A stretch of 64,000 nt of DNA from Pristionchus mayeri (Eukaryota; Nematoda; Chromadorea; Rhabditida; Neodiplogasteridae). Location: contig BTRK01000002.1 of the NCBI GenBank assembly GCA_036245805.1, positions 25,289,067 to 25,353,066 on the forward strand. Direction: 5' to 3'. The translations under genes were made by a program, and so were the position numbers. Of this stretch, positions 33,670-45,400 are shown piece by piece (the first letter of the stretch is position 1; the number at the start of each line of letters is the position of its first letter). Under the pieces are notes generated by a model, which saw nothing but the letters and a program-made list of their open reading frames with translations, ran no database searches and had not been told where the DNA came from.

Positions 33670-34906
33670 TTGGGGTGTCCGGAAAGTTCGTATAATTTTT
33701 TGTTTTTATTTTTTATTCAATGCTTTACAATTCTCAGTGACCAATGTATGCCCCCTTCTTTCTCACTACCTCCCTCCAGCGATTGGGCAGGGTCTCGATT
33801 CCTCTCTTCCAGAATGCGGGTTTCTTCGAGACCGCCCAGTTCACGAAAGCCCTTACAACTTCATCTCGATTCTTGAACTTCTTTCTTTTGCAGAAGTCAG
33901 AGAGAGAGCGGAAGCAGTGGTAGTCGCATGGGGAGAGATCCGGGGAATACGGTGGATGGGGACTCCTCTCGATCTTCAGCTCGTCCATTTTCTTCTGGGT
34001 CATCTTCGCTCGATGTGGGCGAGCATTGCCCATCAGAAGAAGAATTTTGCCCTGGTTCAGGAGTCTGGGAGGGACTTTGATCGCGACATCTTCCAGTTGT
34101 TCAGAGAAGAGGTCGGCATTGATGCTGGTGCCAGGGGCGAGGATCTCCCAGTAGATGGGACCGAGCACTGAGTAGAAGAAGCAGAGGAGTTCCTTCTTTC
34201 CGTGCTCTTCCTTCTTCTGGACGGGCGTGGGCTTCTCATCTGCATCCACCCATTGCAGTCTCCTCACAGGGTTATCGTACGTGATCCACTTCTCATCTGT
34301 AGCGATGATGGAATTGACCCATCGAAGATTGGATCTACGATGGAGTAATTCCCGACAGACTTGAAGACGATTTTTCAGCTGTTCGGGGGAGAGGTCATGG
34401 GGAATCACTTGTGGGAGTTTCGGCTTCTTCCCAGATCGATGGAGGATATCGGACACCGTTGATCTGGGAGTACCAGTATCTTTCTTCAACTCACACACAC
34501 TGGCCATGGGCTTGCGCTTCAGTGTGCGGAGAACGAGAGGCTGATCGAGGGAGGGAGGGCGTACAGAGCGGGGTTGATCATCGAGACCAAACTCCCCTTT
34601 CTTGAAGCGGGAGAACCACTTATAGCAGAAGGGTATGGAGGGGGCGTCAGCTCCTTCCGACTGGGCCAGGGCAGAGTGGGCCTCCTTCACGGATCGGCCA
34701 AGACGGTAGTAATGAAGTAAAACTGCTCGGAGGTAGAGATGGGAGTCCATCACAAGAATCAATGTAGCAAATAGGAGACTGATTAAATCCTCTCACTACT
34801 CAACGTCAGAATGATACATTGTTGACAAACCGATTGCGCAATCACTGCATTTGATCGCGAACTGACTTTTTTCCGAAGCATTATACGAACTTTCCGGACA
34901 CCCCAA
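33670..34906 (-). mobile_element. Full-length mariner (D,D34D) inserted in the right TIR
   Basis: The inverted ends TTGGGGTGTCCGGAAAGTTC match over about 26 bp. The element is flanked by TA at 33668-33669 and 34907-34908. It is 1237 bp, a normal mariner size, and carries one uninterrupted transposase gene on the minus strand. The homologous left TIR near 25060-25080 shows the same sequence without the insert and with a single TA. Confidence 0.95.
33734..34762 (-). CDS. Mariner transposase, intact length but with a changed catalytic residue
   Basis: 342 residues with no internal stop, the normal family length. The N-terminal half has the paired helix-turn-helix region (CYKWFSRFKKGEFGLDDQPR) with the linker DLSPEQLKNRLQVC (WVPHEL-like motif). 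The DDE domain has the first Asp in TDEKWITYDN (Asp156) and the third in YSPDLSPCDYH (Asp280). The second catalytic position, in the usual DNARPH motif, reads MGNARPH, so Asp is replaced by Gly at residue 245. The spacing to Asp280 is 34 residues, which defines mariner proper. It is likely to bind DNA but not to cut it. The start could instead be at Met5. Confidence 0.9.
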   Translation of the reverse strand: MILVMDSHLYLRAVLLHYYRLGRSVKEAHSALAQSEGADAPSIPFCYKWFSRFKKGEFGLDDQPRSVRPPSLDQPLVLRTLKRKPMASVCELKKDTGTPRSTVSDILHRSGKKPKLPQVIPHDLSPEQLKNRLQVCRELLHRRSNLRWVNSIIATDEKWITYDNPVRRLQWVDADEKPTPVQKKEEHGKKELLCFFYSVLGPIYWEILAPGTSINADLFSEQLEDVAIKVPPRLLNQGKILLLMGNARPHRAKMTQKKMDELKIERSPHPPYSPDLSPCDYHCFRSLSDFCKRKKFKNRDEVVRAFVNWAVSKKPAFWKRGIETLPNRWREVVRKKGAYIGH

Positions 34907-35325
34907 TACTACAACTTTAGCATGAAAACTCAGAACTTTTTTTCCGATTTCCAAAGTTATGTCACTTTTGGTGCACCCGACCACTCCGCACCAGGATGTG
35001 GACCTGGAATGATGTCGTCAACATAAACGTGTAGTGCATGATGGTAGCTTTCTTTGTAAAAAAAGAACGACATTCTATCTTCATTTTAAACGGAGATATG
35101 ATCATTTTAGTGTGCCCGATTTGACTGCCGAAAAGTGATAGTCCCAAGTTTGGCCTTCTGAATCTCAACGATGACGACAGATATCAAAATTCTGACGACG
35201 CAGTTTGAAAGAGCATCATTTGAAATACTTATAACCAAAATTATAGCGGGATTGGACAAAGTTGAATCCTACCGCCGCTAATCCCCTAAAATGGTCGATT
35301 CTCTCGCGATTCGCCTCTTATGCAA

Positions 35326-35596
35326 ATGAGCATTCTAGGACTATCAATTGATTCCTTTCGAACTGGTCTACAATAATGACTAAGTGGTCCTAGGCCTTAA
35401 ACTTAACCGTTTTCAAGATATCATGCGATTAGTTTCACTGATAGGAATGGAGAACTCGACTCGGTCAAAGTCACCATTCTCTCTTGACTTCGTTGCGAAC
35501 GCTATTTCTCAAAAACGGTTAAGTTTAGGACCTCTTAGTCATTATTGTAGGCCAGGTCGAAAGGAATCGAATGATAGTCCTAGAATGCTCATTTGA
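35326..35596. mobile_element. Small palindromic MITE
   Basis: Arms about 35326-35420 and 35515-35596 are reverse complements (AAATGAGCATTCTAGGACTA at the left end, mirrored at the right end). It directly abuts the 10.7-kb transposon. Confidence 0.8.
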
Positions 35597-37318
35597 ATAA
35601 ATTACAACCGAGATACAGTCTAAACCGTAAAATGTTTGAAAATGAGGACAAGTACGGATTCTCCATACTGAGTAGCGGTATCTGCGTCCCCGAGATAAAG
35701 AAAACGAAAAAAATATCAACCTCATATTTTAGATGGGGAATCCGAATCAAGAATAAAAATCGTGAGTATCGCAAAACTGAGCGAGAAAATTAGCATGATG
35801 TGATCGCAAAAACACATTTTGACATAAAACAAGTGAAAGATAATATTTTCGTGAGAAGTACTCGCTGAGGCGTTTGTAGAGAACTTCAATACGAGTCGTT
35901 TGAAAAAAATTAGCTCGCTGTAGGTCAAAATAAGACTGAGAAACGATCCTTTGAAGCGGTAGGTCATTTCTGTCCTTCACCATGCAAATTTCGAGAAATG
36001 AAGTGGATAGACCTTCTCAGGGCCCTCATTATGGCCAGTCTTATTAGTTTCTGCGAAAAATGCGTTCATTTTTTTCTGTTGCATCGGTTCCTGCATTCTT
36101 ACAGGAGATCCGTGATAAAGGAATGCAAATGCAAATATATTCGAATTATAAGTGTGTCCGGGATTGTGCAGAAACGCTAAATATTCAAATGTGACTGAAG
36201 ACTCCGCCTGCATAAGACCAATCAATTGTGTCAAGTAATCACACACATGCCATCTACTGTAATCTACGACAACGCTCGTCGACTGGCCGTTTACTAATTA
36301 GTTAGGGAGCCCAATAGATTCGCCAACTTGCGCTTCGTTGTGGATGGACCCCATCATTTCAACCAAAAAGTTCCCTCCCTCTTAGGTCCTTTCAGTCCGT
36401 CCCCATTATGGCATCTCTCAATTCGCAGAGTTGTGAACAGACCAATGCTCTGCTCAGGCATCTTGGCAACTCTCTCCCCTTCATGTCACTCTCTCTTTAC
36501 ATTAAAACCATTCAACTATCTTTGTCCAGAAATTTGTAGTAACTTGTTCTATTCATGTTGTTCAACCCCAATGATAAGTTGAAAGTAGGTTGAAATGTGG
36601 ACGACTAGCACCCCATTAAATTAATTTGCACAAGGTACGCCAAAGCTAAAGTCCAATAATAAATAAAAAGAGGAAGGAGACAGATGAACGTACAATATAA
36701 TTTATGAATTAAACTAAATAATTAATCACGCGACGCGAACGGTAAAAAATAATACAATCGAGTGAAAGTAGGACCCACTGTGAGTCTAGCTACGACCCAA
36801 TATGGCCCTAAGCCACGACCAACAGTGGTCCTAACCAAGACCCACTGCGGGCCCTCCATTTAAAACCAGAACATTAGTGCACTTGTGGGATTTATCATCA
36901 TTGGTGCCACTGTAATCCTCGTCCGGTAATTATCTATTCCGTCCCGCAATCATTTTACATCGAAATTAGATAATTTTATCGCAACTTCAACAATTACGCA
37001 CAACAAAGCATAAACTACAAATTCGAAAATTCATAATAACAGGTATTCTGAGACCGCAGATGTCGTTTCATAAAAAGAAGCACACAGCTTGAATCCGAGC
37101 AGTATTTGAAGGTGCCGATATACCAAAGGTTAAGGAACTCTGATTTCAAGTCGTAAACTTCAAACAATCATACGGCTTCAAACAAACATTATTCCTTTCA
37201 AAGTTGGGTAAAAAAGGTCGATCAAAAATGTGTGTTGTGTTTGTATTTGTGATAGAAATAATTTTCATATCACGCCTCTCACCAGAAACGAAGTAAAATA
37301 GCTTTTCTTGGGAATGGA
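35597..37318. other. Unassigned non-coding region
   Basis: AT-rich, with many short open frames on both strands and no family features. About 36765-36860 has a loose ACGACCCA-type repetition. No gene seen. Confidence 0.4.
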
Positions 37319-38256
37319 AGGAAAATCGAGAAATGGGTCCTCACAATTTTTGGCCATCCTGAGGCGTCCTTGACTGACCCCTTAAGTGTCATTGTGCATA
37401 GTTCGTTTTGGTATTTCTTAGACCGGGTGGTATTACGGAAACCTTAACATTGGAAGCGTTTATCGCGATTACATTGCGAGATAGTGCAAAATTTGCCTTT
37501 GAGTGTTTTTCCCACTCGTTTTTTTCGAACCTTATCGGTCTATATCGATCACATCCTCAGAATGTGCACTTTAACGAAATAACATTGAAAGATAATTTTC
37601 TAGAAAACGAATGGAAAGCATCAGCTAAAACTTTGAGAATGTATGCAGTCGAACGAGAGCTTTAGAGTGATGTGCTTGCGCAGACGATATGAACACTTGC
37701 GTGATTTTCCTACTATTAACTTTCCAGGATCATTTTAACTTTCTTTTCAACAGAGAATTCACTTGTAATCGAGCATTATTGGCCGGGCGTTCGGAAAAGA
37801 GCTGCGAGAGTGACAATTGCCTGTTGAAAAGAAATTTCAAATGATCCGGGAAACTTACAAGGAGGAAACTTTCACCTAAATGTTCATATTGTCTGCGCAA
37901 GCACATCATTCGAAAGCTCTCGTTCGACTGTATGCACTCTCAAAGTTTTAGCTGATCCGTTATATTCGTTTATTAAAAAACTAATTTTGAATGTTGTTTG
38001 GATAAAATGCACATTCTGAGGATGTGATCGATATAGACTGATAGAGCTCGAAAAAATGAGTGGGAAACACTCAAAGGTAAATTTTGCACTATCCCGAAAT
38101 GTAATCGCGATAAACGCTTCCAAAGTTGAGACTTTCGTAATCCCACCCGGTCAAAGGAATCTCAAAATTAACTATGCACCATGACACTTTAGCGGTCAGT
38201 CAGGCTGCCTCAGAATGGCCAAAAAATGATTAAAAACCATTTCTCGATTTCCTCTC
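37319..38256. mobile_element. Foldback element of the 5787-6819 kind
   Basis: Imperfect inverted repeat with arms about 37319-37770 and 37810-38256, for example AAAATCGAGAAATGG mirrored as CCATTTCTCGATTT and TCGATCACATCCTCAGAATG mirrored near 38000-38030. It shares AATGAGTGGG and the ATCGCGAT region with the element at 5787-6819. No coding capacity. Confidence 0.8.
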
Positions 38257-38307
38257 CGCTACCTGGCCTAGCTAGATCATGTCATGAAGGGACGTGATAT
38301 TGGACCC

Positions 38308-38999
38308 AAAATTATTTGAAAAAAGGGTCATGTCGTAAATTCCTTTTTTTGGATGCAAAAATTACAGCATGGTAAAAAAAATGTATCCATACTGCAATGA
38401 GTTCTTAGCAGATTCGATTTCGTTGTACTTGTTTAACTCTATAACATATTTATGTACCTCCTGCATCATTCCAATGTCAGCTCAGCGGGATCAAATACCC
38501 CCTAGTCTTCTGAAAAACAGAATGAAAACTGACGCTCCGAGGTACTAAGAGCCGAAAGTTTGAGCAATCTCCTAAAGATAATTATGCCATGTATGTTGGG
38601 AATAAGACAATATTTGGCGTTGGCTGATTTTCCATGAACTGGAAAATGCCGAATGACAGTTCTTGGAAAAACGGCTAACGCCAAATATTGTCTCATTCCC
38701 AAAAAACTCTGACATAATAATCTTGAGGATATTGCTTAAACTTTCGGCTTTTAGTTCCTCGGAGGGTCAGTTATGCAGTTTTTCAGAAGACTCGGATGTA
38801 TTTGAAGCCATAGAGCAACAATTGGAATGGTGCAAGAGCTACATGAAGATGTTATAGGGCAAAAAAATACGAATCCGCAAAAAAATTCATTGCAGTGTGG
38901 TTATATTTTTTACAATACTGCCATTTTTTGTATCCAAAACAGGATTTTAGGAATTTCCGACACATGATCCTTTTTTTTCAAATCATTTTCGGTCCAATG
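38308..38999. mobile_element. Palindromic element
   Basis: The arms meet near 38650. GGACC.AAAATTATTTGAAAA at the left is mirrored at about 38970-38999, and GAATAAGACAATATTTGGCG at 38601 is mirrored at about 38675-38700. No gene. Confidence 0.8.
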
Positions 39000-39499
39000 T
39001 GAAAATTATTTCTCATGCAAATACGAACAAAAACACACCTTTGAACGACTTTTTTTACACAACTTTGAACAAAGTATCGAGAGCAGCCTTTCAGTTTTGC
39101 CATTTAGACTTCGAAACTTGAAATCAAAGCTACATCACCTTTTATCAAGCCCCTTCAATGCTGCTCCAAGCTGTTTGAATTTTTTGTCAAACGTGGTCTG
39201 GATTTCAAGCATTCTCTCAGAACACCTTCGATAAAGAAATCACGAGGGGGTGCAAACAAACGGCAACAAAACAGATCATCACTCGACCTCAAAAGGAGTT
39301 TCGTGAATTAAAGTGTGTGCATTATGTGTTACCACGACAAACTGAGAAATTCACTTAGCAAAATTGACAAACATGAGATTTTGCAAATGAAAGAAAGCTA
39401 TAATAAATTGAGATGCGAAAAAAGCGTAACAGGTGCAAGGGGGACTCGATTAGCAATTAGATCAAGGGATAGAGGGGGCGGAGTCAATATGGACGTGGC
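39000..39499. other. Spacer 3' of cct-1
   Basis: AT-rich, with no gene seen. It contains the 3' untranslated region of cct-1. Confidence 0.4.
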
Positions 39500-42400
39500 T
39501 TACGCTCCACACTGATCGCCTCCTCTGGGCTCCTCCTTGTCCAGCTTGATGAGATCGTCGATACGGAGGATGGTGATGGCTGCCTCCGTCGCGAATTTGA
39601 TCGACTTCACCTGAAGAGAAGAGGGTAAGGAGACACAACTTCGTCAGTTGATTCCATCTGTCATGTTTAAAGTCAATGAGAACTCATTCCTCAATTTTCG
39701 GCACTTGTTGGATAATTGGCCCACCACTCCCCCCTAACTCATTTCTAGGTATCTTTCCCTGACTTTTGGTAACACAACCCCTCTGCTATTAGAAGGCGGT
39801 GAGAAATGATAGGGGAGCACGGGAGGGGGGGGGGGGGGGGGTGGGCAACTACTAGTTAACAACAATCCAAGAAGTGCCCTATTTTCAACATTAAAGGAAT
39901 CATAACGTGGATCTAGCTAAGGTAAGTGTCATCGATATCCAACAGTGTTTCTACCGTACCTTGCTCATAGAAGGCTCGAAGATTCCGGCCTCCTTGTTGT
40001 CACGCACCTCGCCGTTCTCCAGATCGAGACCAGCCCTGTACAAACAATTGTTAAAGTATAACTTCATAAATCTGACCTCTAACTATAGTCGCCCCCACAC
40101 AAGCCGATCGATTGACGAAATTCCAAACTAACTGACCACTTGAGATGGGACAGCTTCGAGTTCTGCTGTGCCTTGTGGTGGAATGCGCGGAGCTTGGCCA
40201 CCAGATCAGTCGAGTCTCTGCAATGGGAAATTTATATATTTTTTAAATTCAAAACATAGGTGAAATATAATCTAATTGAATCGAAATGGCTAGCATGATG
40301 TAACCTAACGATTTGTCCAATGAGTCCATATTAAATTAAATACATCGGAGGCCAAATAGAGACTTCAGCTTTCCAAAATACACGTCAAAATGAAAACACC
40401 AAACAACAATATTGATTCGATTATCCTATCACTCCTCCCTTTCCCAAAGAGTCAGCTGCTCACCTGGCTGCATTGGCAGAGAGAGTCTTGGGGATGACGA
40501 GGAGGGCCTGCGCGAACTCAGCCACTGCCAACTGCTCGCGAGACGACTGAAATGAGGAGATTACATCGAAGAATGTATTTTTAAAAAATACATAGCACAC
40601 GCTCACACAGGATTGGTGGAATTTATCATTACTAGTTATTACTGTACAAATAGAAAATCGATATTAAAATGCCTTTTGTTAACTGTAAAAAATATAAGTA
40701 AAGCCTAAAAAGATTCTGGGAAAATGTTTTACATTGTCGTTCTGTGGAATTACAGACCAGAAACAATGAAACTGCTGACACAGTAAAGGTTGAACTTTCT
40801 TGCCAGAAGTGAATATTTTACTATCTATCTCTATTTTTCCTCCTCATCGTCCTTACCAGAGTCGTGGCGAATGACTCCAGATAGACGTTGAGGGCTGCCT
40901 CGACGGCTCCTCCGCCAGCCACCAGACGGCCAGACTCAAGCACTCTGCAACCATCGGGAATAGTTATTGATCAAATGACCTTTATGCAAATGTGGGTACC
41001 ATCATAGGTGGGCAGGGGTTGCCTCTGAGATTCGAAAACCGGAGGGGGTCGGAGGGCAAAAACCGGGGGGGGGGGGGGGGGTGCTGAGGCGTCAAATGGG
41101 AAGAAAAAAATTTTTCTTTCCGGCGCGCGCTATGAAGGAAGATATACGAAATAATATAACAAAATTAACGATTGTTTCACGTATAAATTGTGATAAATAT
41201 ATTTTTCTTTGCTGATTTATCATTTTCCATCATAAATAACCTACTGTCTAGTATTCTCAGTTGTAAACTAATTGTATCATTAACTACGATTTTTTCGAAG
41301 GGGATAAAAATATAAGTTGATGCTGAATGCTAATACATTTAAATTTGTAAAGAAAAAAATGAAACAGAAATAAAACGAGACGTCAATGAAAACCGGAAAA
41401 TACGGCGAGAGCCGGGAAAAGGGAAATTTTGCATTCTGTCATACTTGTAACTTTTCCCTAACATTAAAATATTCGATGTGCAAAAAATTCATAAAATTTA
41501 AATATTTTTCAACTTCAGATTTCATTGGAAAACTCGTCATATAAGCTCCGGAGGGGGTTGCTTTTCTGATGACTCTGGAAATGTCAGAAAAGCAACCCCC
41601 TCCGGAGCTTATATGACGAGTTTTCCAATGAAACCAAAAGCATTTCCCGACTCCCAGGGATGGATCAGGATGACTGAAGTTGAAAAATATTTAAATTTGA
41701 TGAATTTTTTGCACATCGAATATTTTAATGTTATGGAAAAGTTACAAGTATGACAGAATGCAAAATTTCCCTTTTCCCGGCTCTCCTCGTATTTTCCGGT
41801 TTTCATTGACGCTTCGTTCTATTTCTGTTTCATTCTTTTCTTTACAAATTTTAAATGTATTATCATTCAGCGTCATCTTATATTTTTTATCCCCTTCTTG
41901 ACAAATTTTAAATGTATTATCATTCAGCGTCAACTTATTTTATCCTGTTCGAAAATAATCGTCGCTAATGATACAATTAGTTTACAACCGAGAATACTAG
42001 ACAGTATGTTAACTCCTACCCTTTATGATAGAAAATGATCAATCAGCAAGGAAAATATATTTATCACAATTTTTACGTGAAACAACCGTTAATTCTTTTT
42101 ATATTAATCCGTATATCTTCCTTCATAGTGCGCGGTGGAACTCCAAAATCGTTGGGACGATCCAATAACAAAACTGTAATTTTACTTACTAGGAAATGCC
42201 TATCACGAGCGGACATCTATAAGATTTTGAAATTTTGATGCAAAAAATCTGGCTGGCGGTACCCATGGAATACTGAAGCGCAACACTTAGAAATGGAGTA
42301 TGGGAACACAGCAGTAATTCAGCATTTTTTTCTTCTTGATGGGGGGTGGCGATTTCCAAAACCGGGGTGGGGGGAGGGGGTCGGAGGCCAAAACCGGGGG

Positions 42401-45400
42401 GGGGGGGGGGGGTATTGCCTCTGGAGGCAATGGTGCCCACCTATGGGTACCATCACTGCTAGCAGCAATACCCTCCCGGTTTTAGGACCTTGGCCATCAT
42501 AGTTCTTTGAGTTTAAGGGTGCCAGTTTCTGTAAACACTGCCGGTTTTGTTGCTGAACTAGTGGGCACCCTCCCGGGGTTTGATACTCAGCAGCAACGTC
42601 TGCCCAGGTATGCCTCTATGATACAGAGCATTAAAAATAAAAATAAAATACACTTCTCTCCGCTCACCTTCTGACTACGCAGAGCGAGTCGTGCACAGAT
42701 CGCTCCATCTCGTCGAGCATAGTGTCGTTTGCACCACTGCAACCGGACAGGATTGAATCGCAATAGAAAATTCACTCACAAGTGCGATTGTTTTTGTTGC
42801 TAGTCAATATTATCGCTTTGATAGAAAATCCACAGACCGAGCGAATGGAAGGGAGATGTGAGAAATGAATTACCATAAACACGTAAACAGTTCACGATCG
42901 TTTTGCCGTTATTATTTGCCCGTTTATTGAACATCTCGGATCAGATTCTCCCTGCTCACCGGAGGATGATGGATGAGGCGGTGCGTGCCTTGGTTCCACG
43001 GATGAGGATCAGCTCGTCATCGGAGATGCGCTGCTGCACCACCTGCAGATTCCAATACTTTAAATATGATATAATTACTATAAATTTATCACTGGAGCCC
43101 TAGTCCACTGGACCCATTACAACTTCAAGAGGAGATAATCAATACTCCAACTACCGTATCTCCACTGTACCTCTTCGGCGTGTCCGAGCTGCGAGGCGTC
43201 AAAGGTCTCCTCACCTTCGAGATTAGCCAGAGAGGACGTCAGCGTGGCTGTAAAGATAAGGATTACGGTAAATAGCGTAACACACCATAGACTGACACAT
43301 TCCCGCCCACACTACCGTACCTCCAGTGGCCTTGGCGATTCTCTTGAGGTCGGATTTCTTGCATCTTCTCACTCCCATCGCACCCGCCTCGGTGAACATC
43401 TTGAGACAGAGGTCGTCGATTCCACCTGCACTCACAATCAGTTTTAGAATTAATGATATCTTCTCCACTCACAATCTATCAATTAGCACACTTACGTTAA
43501 TTCTAGCAGATATTCTTACTATTTTGATTTATTTTTCACAGCAAAAGGAAGCAAATACATTAGAAATGTATGACACATAGGTATTTTACCAATACGCGTT
43601 ATCAGTAACTGAGCAACTCGCAGTACCTATATCACAGGCGAGCCCCTTTCCAGTTCGTACACTAATTTCTAGATATCAATAAGGTGCTCGTTAGGTAGAC
43701 ATGACGTGCCCAACTGACCACTGGTGAGCACAACATTGGCTCCAGCTGCGAGGATCTTCTCGATCCTCCTCTTGACGATGTCGAACTCCTCTCTTCGGAT
43801 GGCCTCCAGCTTCACTGGATCGTCGACCACGACGCTGATGCCGAGGTGCATCTTAGCCTGCACATATTTTTATTAACACTTAATATAAATATTTTTAAGT
43901 CGAACCTTCTGGAGCGAGAAATCGAGACAGGCGATCTTGGCGTCCTTGATTTGCAGTGGCATTCCTGCAATGGAGGAATAAGGATTGTGGAATCGGATGG
44001 ATCAAATCTGTGTTTCGACGCTATCTATAAGTATACAAATAACGAGTAGTACTCATTGAAATTATTTGAAAAATAAACACAGTGGCGCTAAATCAAAGAG
44101 TACTGTTTTCATTTTTTCATTCTCCCCCATGCTTTGCTCACCCTGGCAGGCGACAGTGCAGTTTAGGGCGTATCCCTTGATGAGCTGCGATTCGCGGGCC
44201 GACTTTCCGTGCGCCTTGAGCACGTTGATGGCCTACAAGACGTTTTTTTTTAAATTTAAAGCATATTGAAATCTCACGGGGATGAGAATGTGATACAAAT
44301 GGTGGGATTTGACCAAGTTAGTCGTATAAGATTAAAAGGAGACTCCCCACTCTCGTACCTTGATGGGGTAGGTGATCTTGCCAGTGGCAGAGTCGGTCAC
44401 CTTCACCAACTCAGTCGCCTCGACGACCATTTCGGAGAAGAAGTCCATGTCGCTACAAAGAAAAAGAAATTGAGGTAGGAAAAGGACGATCATCTTTTTA
44501 CGGGCATTTTTATTTTCATTGCGCGCACAGACCGGTGGAAGCCGAGCAGGCCAAGGAAAATGAGAGGGCGTAACGATTAAATCGATGGTAGGAAATCCAT
44601 TACAGCTCTTCGAAAAACGGTTTTACTACACTTGTAAATTTTCTATCGCGACTGGCAACTCTCAAACGAAGAATGGGGAAACTGGTCAATCAATAATTGA
44701 ATGATTGCATTAAAACTCACGGTCCGATGATCTTTGAGCTCATGCTGGTCTTGGCTGCGTTGATGAGCGATTGTCGGCCCAGTTCCTCGACGGGGAACGA
44801 CAAGTTCTCCTGCAAAACAGATTCATGCAATATAATTTTAAATTGATAAATAATAATCATGCAAACGCTTTTTTTTTCTAACAAGACCCTTATTTTCCAA
44901 CCCACAATGCTGCCTTACCCTACCCATGCTACTTGAATTTGTAAATAGCTAGCAAATCGAATGAAAAAGGCTTGAAACATTTTTTCAAATAGTATCAGAA
45001 TGTAGCCAATGTCATACTACACCTAACAACAATAAATATCACATAAGTTGCCCCTCAAAATGTGCACAACTATCACCAAACACAACCACACTCGCCCTCA
45101 CTTCCCATGAAATATACTCCCCCGTCACTGCACGCCAATACTTCTACCAATAAACAAATAAAATTTGTCAGCAATAACATACGTTGAGGTACTTCACTGA
45201 CTCCTTGCAGGCGAGGCGGAATCCGTTGATCACGGTGGTTGGGTGGAGCTGAATAGTAACGACCATAGCACACTCAAAGAAGAAAATAATAAACCCTAAC
45301 CTTGTTCTTGACCAGTTCGTCTGCGAGCTTGAGCAGTTCGGCAGCAACTATGACGACGGAGGTCGTTCCATCTCCCACCTGCATTTTATTAATTTAACTA

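Larger units (their letters stand above)
24663..35317 (+). mobile_element. 10.7-kb long-TIR transposon with THAP-type transposase gene
   Basis: Terminal inverted repeats of about 0.9 kb (24663-25585 and the split right arm 33160-35317) start GAGGCGAATCGCGAGAGAAT at both outer ends. They stay alike through to GAGTCTCTATCTTGTCGTTG at the inner ends. The right arm is interrupted by a mariner (33670-34906). Inside are a palindrome (25817-27237), a spliced THAP and transposase gene on the plus strand (27535-30523), and minus-strand exon fragments of three ribosomal protein genes (30603-32281). TTAT follows the right end (35318-35321) and occurs two bases before the left end, so a 4-bp TTAT target is possible but not certain. 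It is likely immobile now because the transposase is broken. Confidence 0.75.
33160..35317 (-). repeat. Right terminal inverted repeat, interrupted by a mariner
   Basis: Reverse complement of 24663-25585, split at 33669/34907 by the mariner. The outer end is at 35317. Confidence 0.8.

Noticed and set aside
33665..34171. 168-residue plus-strand open frame
   Set aside because: It is the antisense shadow of the intact mariner transposase.
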